Part shown: positions 29,879 to 38,367 of the stretch, piece by piece | Position numbering within the stretch: the stretch's first letter is position 1 | How the letters are laid out: the number at the start of each line of letters is the position of its first letter | Assembly: GCF_000620105.1 (NCBI RefSeq) | Contig: NZ_JHVK01000005.1 | Location: forward strand, 186,001 to 250,000 | Source: Microvirgula aerodenitrificans DSM 15089 | GTDB lineage: Bacteria; Pseudomonadota; Gammaproteobacteria; Burkholderiales; Aquaspirillaceae | Length of the DNA: 64,000 nt | Direction: 5' to 3' | The notes under the pieces: model-generated | The model's input: only the letters and a program-made list of their open reading frames with translations | Database searches by the model: none | What the model was told of the DNA's origin: nothing | Program-made: the position numbers and the translations under genes

Positions 29879-30147
29879 GATTCCACCTCTACAGAGTTTC
29901 GCAAGTTCACATTTATCCGAAAGATAATACCGCGTGACCGTCGCGATGTTGCAACGCGATGACGATTTTTTTATACCGGGTATCGACGCCGGAATTCACG
30001 GCGTAATCTGAATGGGAACGCGGGCTGTCATGACCCTGTCACGGCACTGCGTTCTGCTCGTCCGGTCGCGTCCGGCCACCCCGGCAGGCCGGATGCGACC
30101 GCCGGTTCCAAAGGTGCCCATTGCCACCTGTCATCGAGGACGCTGCC

Positions 30148-31557
30148 ATGCCAAGAAAAAAATCCGCCCCATCCTCCGCTGCCAAGCTGTTCGTTCTCGA
30201 CACCAATGTGCTGATGCACGACCCGACCTCGCTGTTCCGTTTCGACGAGCATGACCTGTTCATCCCCATCATTACGCTGGAGGAACTTGACGGCCACAAG
30301 AAGGGCATGAGCGAAGTGGCCCGCAACGCCCGTCAGGCCAGCCGTTTTCTCGACGAACTGGTCGGCGGTTTTACCGGTGATATCGACGACGGCATCCCGC
30401 TGAGCGAGAAGAGCCAGGGAGCGGCAACCGGGAAGCTGGTGCTGCAGACCCAGGCCATCGACGGGGCGCTGCCGGCCAGTCTGCCGGTCGGCAAGGCCGA
30501 CAACCAGATTCTCAGTATTGTCATGGCGCTGCACACCGCGCAGCCCGGTCGCGAAGTGGTTCTGGTGTCGAAAGACATCAATATGCGCATCAAGGCGCGC
30601 GCTCTGGGTCTGGCGGCCGAGGACTACTTCAACGACAAGGTGCTGGAAGACACCGACCTGCTGTACACCGGCACCCGCGAGATCGACACCGCCTTCTGGG
30701 ACCGCAACGGCAGCCGGCTGGAAAGCTGGCAGGACGGCAATCGCACCCGTTACCGGGTCAGCGGGCCGGATGTGCCTGACCTGTACCTGAACGAGATGCT
30801 GTGGCACGAAGGCGAACAGCCGTTCACCGCCCGGGTGACCGACATCGCCGGCAAGACCGCCGAACTGGTCACGCTGCGCGACTTCAGCCACCAGAAGAAC
30901 AATGTCTGGGGCATTGTCGCCCGCAACCGCGAGCAGAACTTCGCGCTGAATCTGCTGATGGATCCGGACATCGACTTCGTCACCCTGCTCGGCCAGGCCG
31001 GCACCGGCAAGACGCTGCTGACGCTGGCGGCCGGGCTGACACTGACGCTGGAACAGAAGCGCTACTCGGAGATCATCATGACCCGGGTCACGGTGCCGGT
31101 CGGCGAGGACATCGGTTTCCTGCCCGGCACCGAGGAAGAAAAGATGGCGCCGTGGATGGGGGCACTGGAGGACAACCTCGACGTGCTGAACAAGTCCGAT
31201 GACGACGGCGGCGACTGGGGCCGCGCCGCCACCCGCGACCTGATCCGCAGCCGCATCAAGGTCAAGAGCCTGAATTTCATGCGCGGCCGCACCTTCCTGA
31301 ACAAGCTGCTGATCATCGACGAGGCGCAGAACCTGACGCCGAAGCAGATGAAGACGCTGATCACCCGTGCCGGCCCCGGCACCAAGGTGGTGTGTCTGGG
31401 CAATATCAGCCAGATCGACACGCCGTATCTGACCGAGGGCAGTTCCGGCCTGACCTATGTGGTCGACCGCTTCAAGGGCTGGGCGCACAGCGGCCACGTG
31501 ACGCTGGCGCGCGGCGAGCGCTCGCGGCTGGCCGACCACGCCGGAGAGGTACTGTAA
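30148..31557 (+). CDS. PIN-PhoH protein (PhoH2-like RNA-acting ATPase)
   Basis: 469 residues. An N-terminal PIN nuclease domain (FVLDTNVLMHDPTSLF with the first acidic residue, LEELDGHKKG, and later acids near VSKDINMR) is fused to a C-terminal PhoH ATPase with Walker A GQAGTGKTLLTLAAG and Walker B LLIIDEAQNLTPKQMKTL. Such fusions unwind and cut RNA in studied relatives. ATG 30148 has GAGGA eight bases upstream; an upstream TTG at 30121 is less likely. It is monocistronic and convergent with the next gene, with a hairpin between. Confidence 0.92.
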   Translation: MPRKKSAPSSAAKLFVLDTNVLMHDPTSLFRFDEHDLFIPIITLEELDGHKKGMSEVARNARQASRFLDELVGGFTGDIDDGIPLSEKSQGAATGKLVLQTQAIDGALPASLPVGKADNQILSIVMALHTAQPGREVVLVSKDINMRIKARALGLAAEDYFNDKVLEDTDLLYTGTREIDTAFWDRNGSRLESWQDGNRTRYRVSGPDVPDLYLNEMLWHEGEQPFTARVTDIAGKTAELVTLRDFSHQKNNVWGIVARNREQNFALNLLMDPDIDFVTLLGQAGTGKTLLTLAAGLTLTLEQKRYSEIIMTRVTVPVGEDIGFLPGTEEEKMAPWMGALEDNLDVLNKSDDDGGDWGRAATRDLIRSRIKVKSLNFMRGRTFLNKLLIIDEAQNLTPKQMKTLITRAGPGTKVVCLGNISQIDTPYLTEGSSGLTYVVDRFKGWAHSGHVTLARGERSRLADHAGEVL

Positions 31558-31564
31558 GCCGGGA

Positions 31565-31596
31565 CGGCCGCCACGCCTTCCCGGACGCGGCGGCCG
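31565..31596. terminator. hairpin between phoH and DUF2628 genes
   Basis: CGGCCGCC (31565-31572) and GGCGGCCG (31589-31596) form a perfect 8-bp stem between two convergent stops. No T run, so terminator strength is uncertain. Confidence 0.5.
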
Positions 31597-31603
31597 GCCT
31601 CGC

Positions 31604-32158
31604 TCAGGCTGAGAGCGGATAAAGCATCAGCGGGATGACATGCAGGGAAAGCGCAAAAAAGAAAAACAGCAGGCCGAAAACCGCCCAGAGATTGGTACTG
31701 CCCTGGCGTGCCAGTTCTGCCCAGGCCTGCTCCGGTTCGTATCTGGCCTGGATATCTGCGATCCGGCGCTTCACATGCCACTGATAGAGGCGCATGCCCA
31801 AGGCCCCGAGCAGGATGGCGAAGAACAGACGGACTCCACTCTGGGCCAGCACCATCCCCCTGAAGTCATCGGCAAGCATGATCCTGAACCCTGCATCCAG
31901 CATGAGCACGATGCTCATGACGCACCAGGCTTGCTGATACATTTTTCGATAGCCAAGCCACAGAAAGCTGAAAAGAAACGCGGGCCAGCTCCACCCCAGT
32001 TTCAGTGGCCGGTGTTCAGCCCGATCCCATGACTGGCGGATGAAATCGTAATACAGATCGACAAATAACCGCTCTGCCTCACGGCCGGCCGGTACCTCGG
32101 CAGAGGATTCTGCTGCGTCAGCGACAATTGCCGTGCCGCAATGGGAGCAAGACGCCAT
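31604..32158 (-). CDS. DUF2628-like membrane protein with N-terminal CxxC
   Basis: 184 residues from ATG 32158, which has AGGAT about eight bases upstream. The N-terminus MASCSHCGTAIV carries one Cys pair of a zinc ribbon; a second pair is not seen. A cytoplasmic linker leads to WSWPAFLFSFLWLGYRKMY, the usual DUF2628 entry, and three or four membrane helices. Function unknown. Convergent with phoH. Confidence 0.7.
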   Translation of the reverse strand: MASCSHCGTAIVADAAESSAEVPAGREAERLFVDLYYDFIRQSWDRAEHRPLKLGWSWPAFLFSFLWLGYRKMYQQAWCVMSIVLMLDAGFRIMLADDFRGMVLAQSGVRLFFAILLGALGMRLYQWHVKRRIADIQARYEPEQAWAELARQGSTNLWAVFGLLFFFFALSLHVIPLMLYPLSA

Positions 32159-32264
32159 CAAACTGATCCTGTCGCGACGGTGACCAGGCAGCCGACCGTC
32201 TGAGTCATTGAGAACCGGCCAGCTTACCATTCAGGATATTTGCAGCCAAACCGAAAACCGCACG

Positions 32265-32867
32265 TCATTGATCGGCAACAGGGGTTTCATGCCGGATGAC
32301 GATCCGTCCCTGCGTCGCATCGGTCAGCGCACGGCAGAACGCCGCTTCGGCCGTCGCCGGCACGCTGACCGCCAGCCGCAACTGCGTGCCGGGTTCGGCC
32401 TGCAGCAGGGCTGCGCCGTACTGCTGGCACACATGGCGCACGCGCGATTCCAGCGCAAACGCCAGTTCCAGCCACAGGGCGGACATCGCCACCGGCGCCA
32501 CCAGTCCGGCTGTGGCCAGGGCATCGCTGACCGCCTTGCCATAGGCGCGCACCAGCCCGCCGGCACCGAGCTTCACGCCGCCGAAGTCGCGCGCGACGAT
32601 GGCGACGGCATTGCCGATATCCTTGTGCATCAGCACGTTCAGGATCGGCTTGCCGGCGGTGCCGGACGGCTCGCCATCATCGCTCATGCCGGCCTCGCCA
32701 CCAGCCAGCAGCGCCCAGCAGCAGTGGCTGGCGGCCGGAAAACGCGCGCGCATTGCCGCCACCTCGGCCAGGGCTGCCGCCCGGTCGGCGACCGGCGCCA
32801 CACGGGCGTGAAAGCGCGATTTCCGGACCTCGAGCACGGCCTCGACCGCAGCGGACAGCATCAGCAT
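32265..32867 (-). CDS. YigZ/IMPACT family protein
   Basis: 200 residues. KSRFHARVAPVADRAAALAEV at the start, DDGEPSGTAGKPILNVL in the middle and VAIVARDFGGVKLGAGGLVRAYG are the UPF0029/IMPACT signatures. YigZ binds nucleic acids or ribosomes in E. coli, but its role is not settled. ATG 32867 overlaps no coding sequence and begins eight bases after the clsB stop, so they probably share a transcript. ATG 32861 is a second possible start. Confidence 0.9.
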   Translation of the reverse strand: MLMLSAAVEAVLEVRKSRFHARVAPVADRAAALAEVAAMRARFPAASHCCWALLAGGEAGMSDDGEPSGTAGKPILNVLMHKDIGNAVAIVARDFGGVKLGAGGLVRAYGKAVSDALATAGLVAPVAMSALWLELAFALESRVRHVCQQYGAALLQAEPGTQLRLAVSVPATAEAAFCRALTDATQGRIVIRHETPVADQ

Positions 32868-32874
32868 CGGGCGC

Positions 32875-34041
32875 TCATTCCTTGCCGTAGTACTCGCCCA
32901 GACCGGCGATATTGATGGCGAAGCGCGAGAAACCGTAGCACAGCGTGGCCCAGCCGCGATGCCACCAGCGCGCCTTGCGCAGCATGTCGTGCCCGATCGG
33001 CAGGCTGTCGCGGCGGATGCGGCGCACGATGCTGGCCTGCAGCTCACGGGCGAACGCGTAGTTCCGCACCACCAGATTGGCCTCGCGCGCCAGACCGAGA
33101 CTGAATGGGTCAATATTGCTCGACCCGACCGTCGACCACAGCGTATCGATCACCGCGACCTTGGCGTGCATGTAGCCGGCGCGGTACTCGTGGATCTGCA
33201 CCCCGGCATCGAGAAACTGCTGGTACAGCCGGCGGGTCGCCCACTGCATGACCGGGTGGTCGGGCCGTCCCTGCAGCAGCAGTTCCACCCGCACCCCGCG
33301 CCGGGCAGCGGCCAGGATGGCGCGTCGCAGGCGCAGACCGGGCAGGAAATAGGCATTGGCGATCAGGATGTCCTGACGCGCGGCGCGGATTTCGCGCAGG
33401 TATTCGTTCTCGATCGACAGCCGGTGCTTGACGTTGTCGCGGACTACCAGCCGCGCATCCATCACGCCGACCCGCGCAGTCGCCGGCCGGCTCAGTTCGA
33501 TCACCGGCCACACCTCGCCGCGCAGCAGCGCCAGATGCCGCCACAGCCCGCGCGTGGTCGCGCACAGCGGCGCCAGTACCGGTCCCTCGACCCGCACTGC
33601 ATAGTCATAGCGGGCGGCATAGCCCGGTTCGGCATTGTCGCGATCGTCGTGCAGATTGATACCGCCGACAAAGCCGATCCGGCCGTCGATTACCGCCAGC
33701 TTGCGGTGCAGGCGGCGCAGGCGGTTGCGGCGCGGCAGCCAGGTAAAGCGGAATTTGCGGTAGAAGTGGAAATGGGCACCGGCCTCGGTCAGCAGCGCCA
33801 CCCAGTCGGCGGGAAAGGTTCGCGAACCGAAGCCGTCGACCAGGATGCGCACTTCGACCCCGCGTCGCGCCGCCGCGACCAGCGCCTCGGCCAGCGGCCG
33901 CGTGGTGGTGTCGATGCGGAAGATATAGGTTTCCAGCTGGATATCGTGGCGGGCGCCATCTATCGCCGCCTTCAGCGCCGGAAAGAACTCATCGCCATTG
34001 CGCAGCAGGTCGACCCGGTTTCCGGGCAGGAACCGGCTCAT
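32875..34041 (-). CDS. clsB: cardiolipin synthase B (phospholipase D family)
   Basis: 388 residues. Two HKD motifs are clear: HRKLAVIDGRIGFVGGIN near residue 120 and HAKVAVIDTLWSTVGSSNID near residue 295. There are no N-terminal membrane helices, as in ClsB/YbhO. It makes cardiolipin from phosphatidylglycerol (or phosphatidylethanolamine in some relatives). The start ATG overlaps the stop of the YbhP-like gene by four bases, the same ybhP-clsB pair as in E. coli. Confidence 0.93.
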   Translation of the reverse strand: MSRFLPGNRVDLLRNGDEFFPALKAAIDGARHDIQLETYIFRIDTTTRPLAEALVAAARRGVEVRILVDGFGSRTFPADWVALLTEAGAHFHFYRKFRFTWLPRRNRLRRLHRKLAVIDGRIGFVGGINLHDDRDNAEPGYAARYDYAVRVEGPVLAPLCATTRGLWRHLALLRGEVWPVIELSRPATARVGVMDARLVVRDNVKHRLSIENEYLREIRAARQDILIANAYFLPGLRLRRAILAAARRGVRVELLLQGRPDHPVMQWATRRLYQQFLDAGVQIHEYRAGYMHAKVAVIDTLWSTVGSSNIDPFSLGLAREANLVVRNYAFARELQASIVRRIRRDSLPIGHDMLRKARWWHRGWATLCYGFSRFAINIAGLGEYYGKE

Positions 34042-34808
34042 TGCACCCGCTCCGCCGGCAGCAGTTCGGCTGACAGCGGCAGATGATCGGACAGACGCGA
34101 CCACGGCGGGCCGGACAGCACCTCGGCACGGCTTACGCTGAGCCCGCGCACGTAGATGCGGTCGAGCCGCAGCAGCGGCAGGCGGGCCGGAAAGCTGCGG
34201 CCGTGGCGGCCATGGATTTCCTGGTGGACCTCGACCAGACCGAGCGCATCGGCGAACTCGCGATTGGCGCGCGCGCGCCAGTCATTGAAATCACCGGCCA
34301 GGATCAGCCCGTTGCCGGCCGGCACGGCATGGGCGATGTACTCGGCCAGCGCCGCCATCTGCTTGCGCCGGTCGCGGCCCAGCAGGTTCAGGTGTACGCA
34401 CAGTGCGGTGACGTCGATCGGCCAGCCGGGCAGGCTCAGGTCACAGTGCAGCAGGCCCCGGCTTTCCAGCCGGTTGACCGAGATGTCGCGGTTGCACCAC
34501 TGCCGGATCGGAAAGCGGCTGAGGATGGCATTGCCGTGATGGCCGTTGTCGTAGCCGGCATTGAGCCCGTATACCGCCTTCTGCGACAGCTTGCGTGCCA
34601 GGTAGTCGTGCTGCGGGATCGACGGAAAGGTTTCCAGTCGCTGGGCGCGCAGCAGGTTGCGTCCCTGCACTTCCTGCAGGAACAGCACGTCGGCGCCAAG
34701 CAGTTCCAGCTGCTGGGCGATCCCGGGCAGACTGACATGCCGGTTCAGCGGGCTCATGCCCTTGTGAATATTGAACGAAGCGATGCGCAGAGCGTTGACC
34801 GTTTGCAT
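34038..34808 (-). CDS. endonuclease/exonuclease/phosphatase family protein, YbhP-like
   Basis: 256 residues. ASFNIHKGMSPLNR, FLQEVQGRN (metal Glu), GNAILSRFPI, ILAGDFNDWR and RLSDHLPLSAEL match the five core motifs of the EEP superfamily. It overlaps clsB by four bases (ATGA), as ybhP does in E. coli, suggesting a linked role in lipid metabolism. The substrate is not known; DNA, inositol phosphate or phospholipid are all possible in this superfamily. Confidence 0.9.
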   Translation of the reverse strand: MQTVNALRIASFNIHKGMSPLNRHVSLPGIAQQLELLGADVLFLQEVQGRNLLRAQRLETFPSIPQHDYLARKLSQKAVYGLNAGYDNGHHGNAILSRFPIRQWCNRDISVNRLESRGLLHCDLSLPGWPIDVTALCVHLNLLGRDRRKQMAALAEYIAHAVPAGNGLILAGDFNDWRARANREFADALGLVEVHQEIHGRHGRSFPARLPLLRLDRIYVRGLSVSRAEVLSGPPWSRLSDHLPLSAELLPAERVQ

Positions 34809-35073
34809 CAGGCACTAATCCGGTGACCTGCGGCGGAGATGCCGCGCCGGCACCACGCCGGCACCGATGGCATCGGCGGCGGACAGCGCAGTCCCGGGTG
34901 AACTTTCGCCCTGCGCGAACACAGCGGTATTCGCGCCTGGCAGGGTCTACATGGTAGCACCGCGCCTGCGGCGCAAGCCCCGTTGCATGGAAATTGTCCG
35001 CCAGCGCCACTTGCTGGTCAGCCGCGAAAACGGTCAGTATGGATCAGGTGGCCTTTCGCCACGGGAGGAACGC

Positions 35074-35292
35074 ATGAGTGATGCTTTCGACTGGCATGGT
35101 GGCCGGATCACCCGCCACACCCTGGTTGACGCGGCTTACCGCAATACCCGGAATGTGCGCCGCTTCATGCTGGCCCAATGCGGGGCCAGCTTTCGCTTCG
35201 ACCGTGACTTCATGGCCTGGATCCGGAACGGCGAGCGCAAGACCATGGGTGGGGTGGCAGAGGAATGGCTGGGACGGCACCCGCCCCCGTGA
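35074..35292 (+). CDS. DUF6434 small protein
   Basis: 72 residues, predicted cytoplasmic. DWHGGRITRHTLVDAAYRNT, NVRRFMLAQCG and FRFDRDFMAWIRNG are the DUF6434 pattern of conserved aromatic and charged positions. GGGAGG lies six bases before the ATG. The 265 bp upstream hold no gene and show only GC-rich short repeats. Function unknown. Confidence 0.7.
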   Translation: MSDAFDWHGGRITRHTLVDAAYRNTRNVRRFMLAQCGASFRFDRDFMAWIRNGERKTMGGVAEEWLGRHPPP

Positions 35293-35314
35293 TCCTGTTC
35301 ATCACCTTCGCCCG

Positions 35315-35560
35315 TCAGACGCGTCGCCCGCGTCCGATGCGGCGCCAGAATGCCACCGGGCCGGCGAGAAAACCCCGCACCTGCCGGCAGCCGGCGGCAG
35401 GCGGGTCTCCTGCGGTCGCGACGACCGCCGCGGCAGCCTGCCCGCGGGCAGGGGGTGCCCCCTGCCCTGCCCAAGCCACATTGACCCAGACCAGCACCCC
35501 GAGCAGCATCACTGCAGCAAGCAGCGACCCATGACGGCGCCACCAGTATCGCCCCGGCAT
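35315..35560 (-). CDS. hypothetical small protein with one membrane segment
   Basis: 81 residues from ATG 35560: a basic start (MPGRYWWRRHG), one hydrophobic segment ending NVAWAG that could be a signal peptide or anchor, then an Ala/Pro-rich region and a basic end. No family recognised. The ribosome site is only moderate (GGAAAGG about 13 bases upstream) and the frame is open further upstream, so this may be a chance frame. Confidence 0.3.
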   Translation of the reverse strand: MPGRYWWRRHGSLLAAVMLLGVLVWVNVAWAGQGAPPARGQAAAAVVATAGDPPAAGCRQVRGFLAGPVAFWRRIGRGRRV

Positions 35561-35843
35561 CAGTGCCTGCCTTTCCCGGCAATATGCGGTTTCGCAAGCG
35601 AACATGCCGCCAGCCGCCTGGTGAAAAAAGACATCGGAAAATCCTCTGGATGGAAAATCGCTGATGGCAGCGGCCGATCGGCCATGCCGTATCAATACCA
35701 AAATTATCAATCAAGCATTTGTCATTGGTAAATAATCCAATCCGATTAGGGCTAGTCTATTTTGCTTAGTGGCGGCAATTCCCCTTGCCGCAGTCAGCGG
35801 ACGCGACTATTTTCCCTGCATTCATCATGATGCCTGGGTATCC

Positions 35844-36464
35844 ATGCCGCGCGCGCGCCTGCTGTTGATCGACGACCACACCCTGTTCCGTACCGGCCTG
35901 CGGCTGGTGCTGGCGGACTGCCCGCTGCTGGGGGAAATTTTCGAGGCAGGTTCGATCATGGAGGCGGTGCAGACGCATGGCACGATGCCGGTGGACATCA
36001 TCCTGCTCGATATCCAGCTGCCGGGTCTGAACGGACTGGACGGCGTGCGGGTCCTGCTGCGCTACTTCCGCTCGGCGCGCATCCTGGTCGTGTCCGGCAG
36101 TACCGACAATGCTGCGGCCCAGGCCGCAGAGGTTCCCGGGGTCGTCGGCTTTCTGTCGAAATCAGCCACGGCCGGGGAAATCGAGGAAGCGATCGCCTGC
36201 TGCCTGCGCGGCGAGCGCCATTTCCCGCAGGATGCCGCCAGCCCGGCCACCCCCAGTCCCCAGGGGGCACTGACGCCGCGCCAGCTCGAGGTACTCGGTC
36301 AGCTCTGCCTCGGCCGTTCGAACAAGGTCATCGCTCATCATATGGGGCTGTCGGAAAACACCATCCGCGTCCATGTCGCCGCCATTCTCGATCATCTGGG
36401 GGTCTTCAGCCGGACCGAGGCGGTGCTCGAGGCCATGAACCGTGGTCTGGTGCAGAAGCCATGA
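35844..36464 (+). CDS. LuxR-type (NarL/FixJ family) response regulator
   Basis: 206 residues. A receiver domain with LLLIDDHTLFRTGL, phosphoacceptor Asp in IILLDIQLPGLNGLDG and the Lys in FLSKSA is joined to a LuxR helix-turn-helix (LTPRQLEVLGQLCLGRSNKVIA, ENTIRVHVAAILDHL). It overlaps the sensor kinase gene by four bases (ATGA), so it is the cognate partner. ATG 35844 matches the start of the receiver fold. The 80 bp upstream are AT-rich and likely hold the promoter. Confidence 0.93.
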   Translation: MPRARLLLIDDHTLFRTGLRLVLADCPLLGEIFEAGSIMEAVQTHGTMPVDIILLDIQLPGLNGLDGVRVLLRYFRSARILVVSGSTDNAAAQAAEVPGVVGFLSKSATAGEIEEAIACCLRGERHFPQDAASPATPSPQGALTPRQLEVLGQLCLGRSNKVIAHHMGLSENTIRVHVAAILDHLGVFSRTEAVLEAMNRGLVQKP

Positions 36465-38284
36465 TCCGCTGCCCGTGGCCCCGCTTCGACGAACCGCGCC
36501 TGCTGGCCGCGCAAATGGCGCTGATCGACCAGAGTTTCGGCATGGCCATGCTCGGCTGCAGCATGGCCGCGCTGTTGCTGGCCATGAGCATCGTCCTGTC
36601 CGGCGGTGGCCATGCGGTCGGCGGGTGGGCGGCGGCCATGGCCGTGGCCTGCGGCATCGGCCATTACGGCCGCCGGCTGTTTCCGGCGCGCACCAGCGAG
36701 GAACAGGCATGCGGTTATGCCACGGCGCTGACCCTGTTGCTGACCGTTCTTGGCGGTTTGTGGGGGCTTGCGGGCTGGCTGTATCTGGACTTGCGCTTTC
36801 CGCCCAGCGCCGTCTGCCTGCTGTCGCTGATTGCCGGCATGAGTTCGGCGGCCCTGTCGATTTTCTCGCCCTGCCTGCCGCTGGCCGTCGGCTTCCTGCT
36901 GCCGGCCATCCTGCCGGTCTGGGGCGTGTTTCTGGTTTCGGACAATCCGCACTACCAGCCGCTGCAGCTCGGCGTTCCGCTGTACCTGCTGGCGTTGCTG
37001 GTGTTCGCATACAATTACTGGCGCGGTGCGCGGCGCTCGATCCAGCTGCGTTTCGAGAATATCGAGCTGGTTGCGCAACTGCACCGGCAGACCGAACTGG
37101 CCGAAGAGGCCAACCGGGCCAAGTCGGTCTTCCTGGCCTCGGCCAGCCATGACCTGCGCCAGCCGCTGCACGCGCTCGGCCTGTTCGTGGTGTCGCTGGG
37201 CCGCACGGCACTGAGCGAAAAACAGCGCGAGCTGCTGGACCATATCGAAGCCTCCTCGGCCGCCGCCCGCGAAATGCTGAATACGCTGCTGGATTTCTCC
37301 AAGCTGGAAGCCGGCGTTATCGAGGCCAGGCCCCGGCCGTTCCGGCTGCAGCCGATGCTGCGCAAGCTGGAGAACGAGTTCGCGCCACAGGCCGACGGCA
37401 AGGCGCTGATCTACCGCACCCGCGACACGACCGGCGTGGCCAATGCCGACCCCGGTCTGGTCGAGCTGATCCTGCGCAACCTGATTGCCAATGCCATCCG
37501 CTATACCAGCGAGGGCGGCCTGCTGGTCGGCTGCCGCCTGCGCGGCAGCGAACTGGCGATCGAGGTCTGGGATACCGGCGCCGGCATCCCGGCCTCGCAG
37601 CACCGGGAAATTTTCAGGGAATTCCACCAGCTCGGCAATCCGGAACGCGATCGCCGCAAGGGGCTCGGACTCGGGCTGGCCATCGTCGACGGGCTGACGC
37701 GCACCATGGGGGTGCGGGTGGAGCTGGCCTCCGTGCCGGCACGCGGTTCGGTATTCCGTCTGTTCCTGCCGCAGGCCGGCACCGAGCAAGCAGTTGCCGA
37801 AACCGTGCCGGCCGCGTCCGGACTGCCGTCCCTGCAGGGCCGGCGCATTCTGGTCGTCGACGACGATCCTGCCGTCCGCACGGCCATGACCGGACTGCTG
37901 GCCGGCTGGGGCAGTCAGTGCCTGGCGGTCGAGTCGGTTCAGGAGGCCGCCGACTGCCTGGACGGGTTCACGCCGGAGCTGGTGATCGCCGACTACCGGC
38001 TGCGCGGACAGCAGACCGGCCAGCAGGCGCTGGAAGCGATTTTCGCCCGCCTCGGCCAGTCGCTGCCGGCCGTGATCCTGACAGGCGACACCGCACCGGA
38101 CCGGCTGCGCGATGCCCGTGCCAGCGGCGCGTTCCTGCTGCACAAGCCGGTCGATACCGATGTACTGCTCCTGACCCTGGCACGACTGCTCGAACGCCGG
38201 CAGGGCCTGCGCCCGGGCATGCTGGAGGGTTCATCCGCCCATTTCTGGTATCTGCCGGCAGCAAAGGACGAAAACCCGGCCTGA
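36461..38284 (+). CDS. hybrid sensor histidine kinase with C-terminal receiver
   Basis: 607 residues. About six membrane helices fill residues 20-190, with no large periplasmic domain. A coiled coil follows (NIELVAQLHRQTELAEEANRAK), then the H box SASHDLRQPLHALG with His near residue 230, the ATPase domain (LIANAIRYTSEGG, WDTGAGIP, GLGLGLAIV) and a receiver domain with VVDDDPAVR, Asp near 511 in VIADYRL and Lys in LLHKPVDTD. The RQP H box and layout resemble sensor kinases of the RpfC/NahK-like group. Its signal is unknown. The tandem order with a LuxR regulator suggests control of gene expression plus a phosphate sink. Confidence 0.93.
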   Translation: MIRCPWPRFDEPRLLAAQMALIDQSFGMAMLGCSMAALLLAMSIVLSGGGHAVGGWAAAMAVACGIGHYGRRLFPARTSEEQACGYATALTLLLTVLGGLWGLAGWLYLDLRFPPSAVCLLSLIAGMSSAALSIFSPCLPLAVGFLLPAILPVWGVFLVSDNPHYQPLQLGVPLYLLALLVFAYNYWRGARRSIQLRFENIELVAQLHRQTELAEEANRAKSVFLASASHDLRQPLHALGLFVVSLGRTALSEKQRELLDHIEASSAAAREMLNTLLDFSKLEAGVIEARPRPFRLQPMLRKLENEFAPQADGKALIYRTRDTTGVANADPGLVELILRNLIANAIRYTSEGGLLVGCRLRGSELAIEVWDTGAGIPASQHREIFREFHQLGNPERDRRKGLGLGLAIVDGLTRTMGVRVELASVPARGSVFRLFLPQAGTEQAVAETVPAASGLPSLQGRRILVVDDDPAVRTAMTGLLAGWGSQCLAVESVQEAADCLDGFTPELVIADYRLRGQQTGQQALEAIFARLGQSLPAVILTGDTAPDRLRDARASGAFLLHKPVDTDVLLLTLARLLERRQGLRPGMLEGSSAHFWYLPAAKDENPA

Positions 38285-38367
38285 ACCGGGTGGCTGATGA
38301 CGGGCGGGCGCTCACGGCCTGAGCCTGTCCGGCCGGGCCGCCGCCGGGCTGCGGCGGCCCTCGCCGT

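Noticed and set aside
35700-35735. FNR-like half site TCAATCAAG upstream of the response regulator
   Set aside because: Only one half-site is present; the other half of the dyad does not match.
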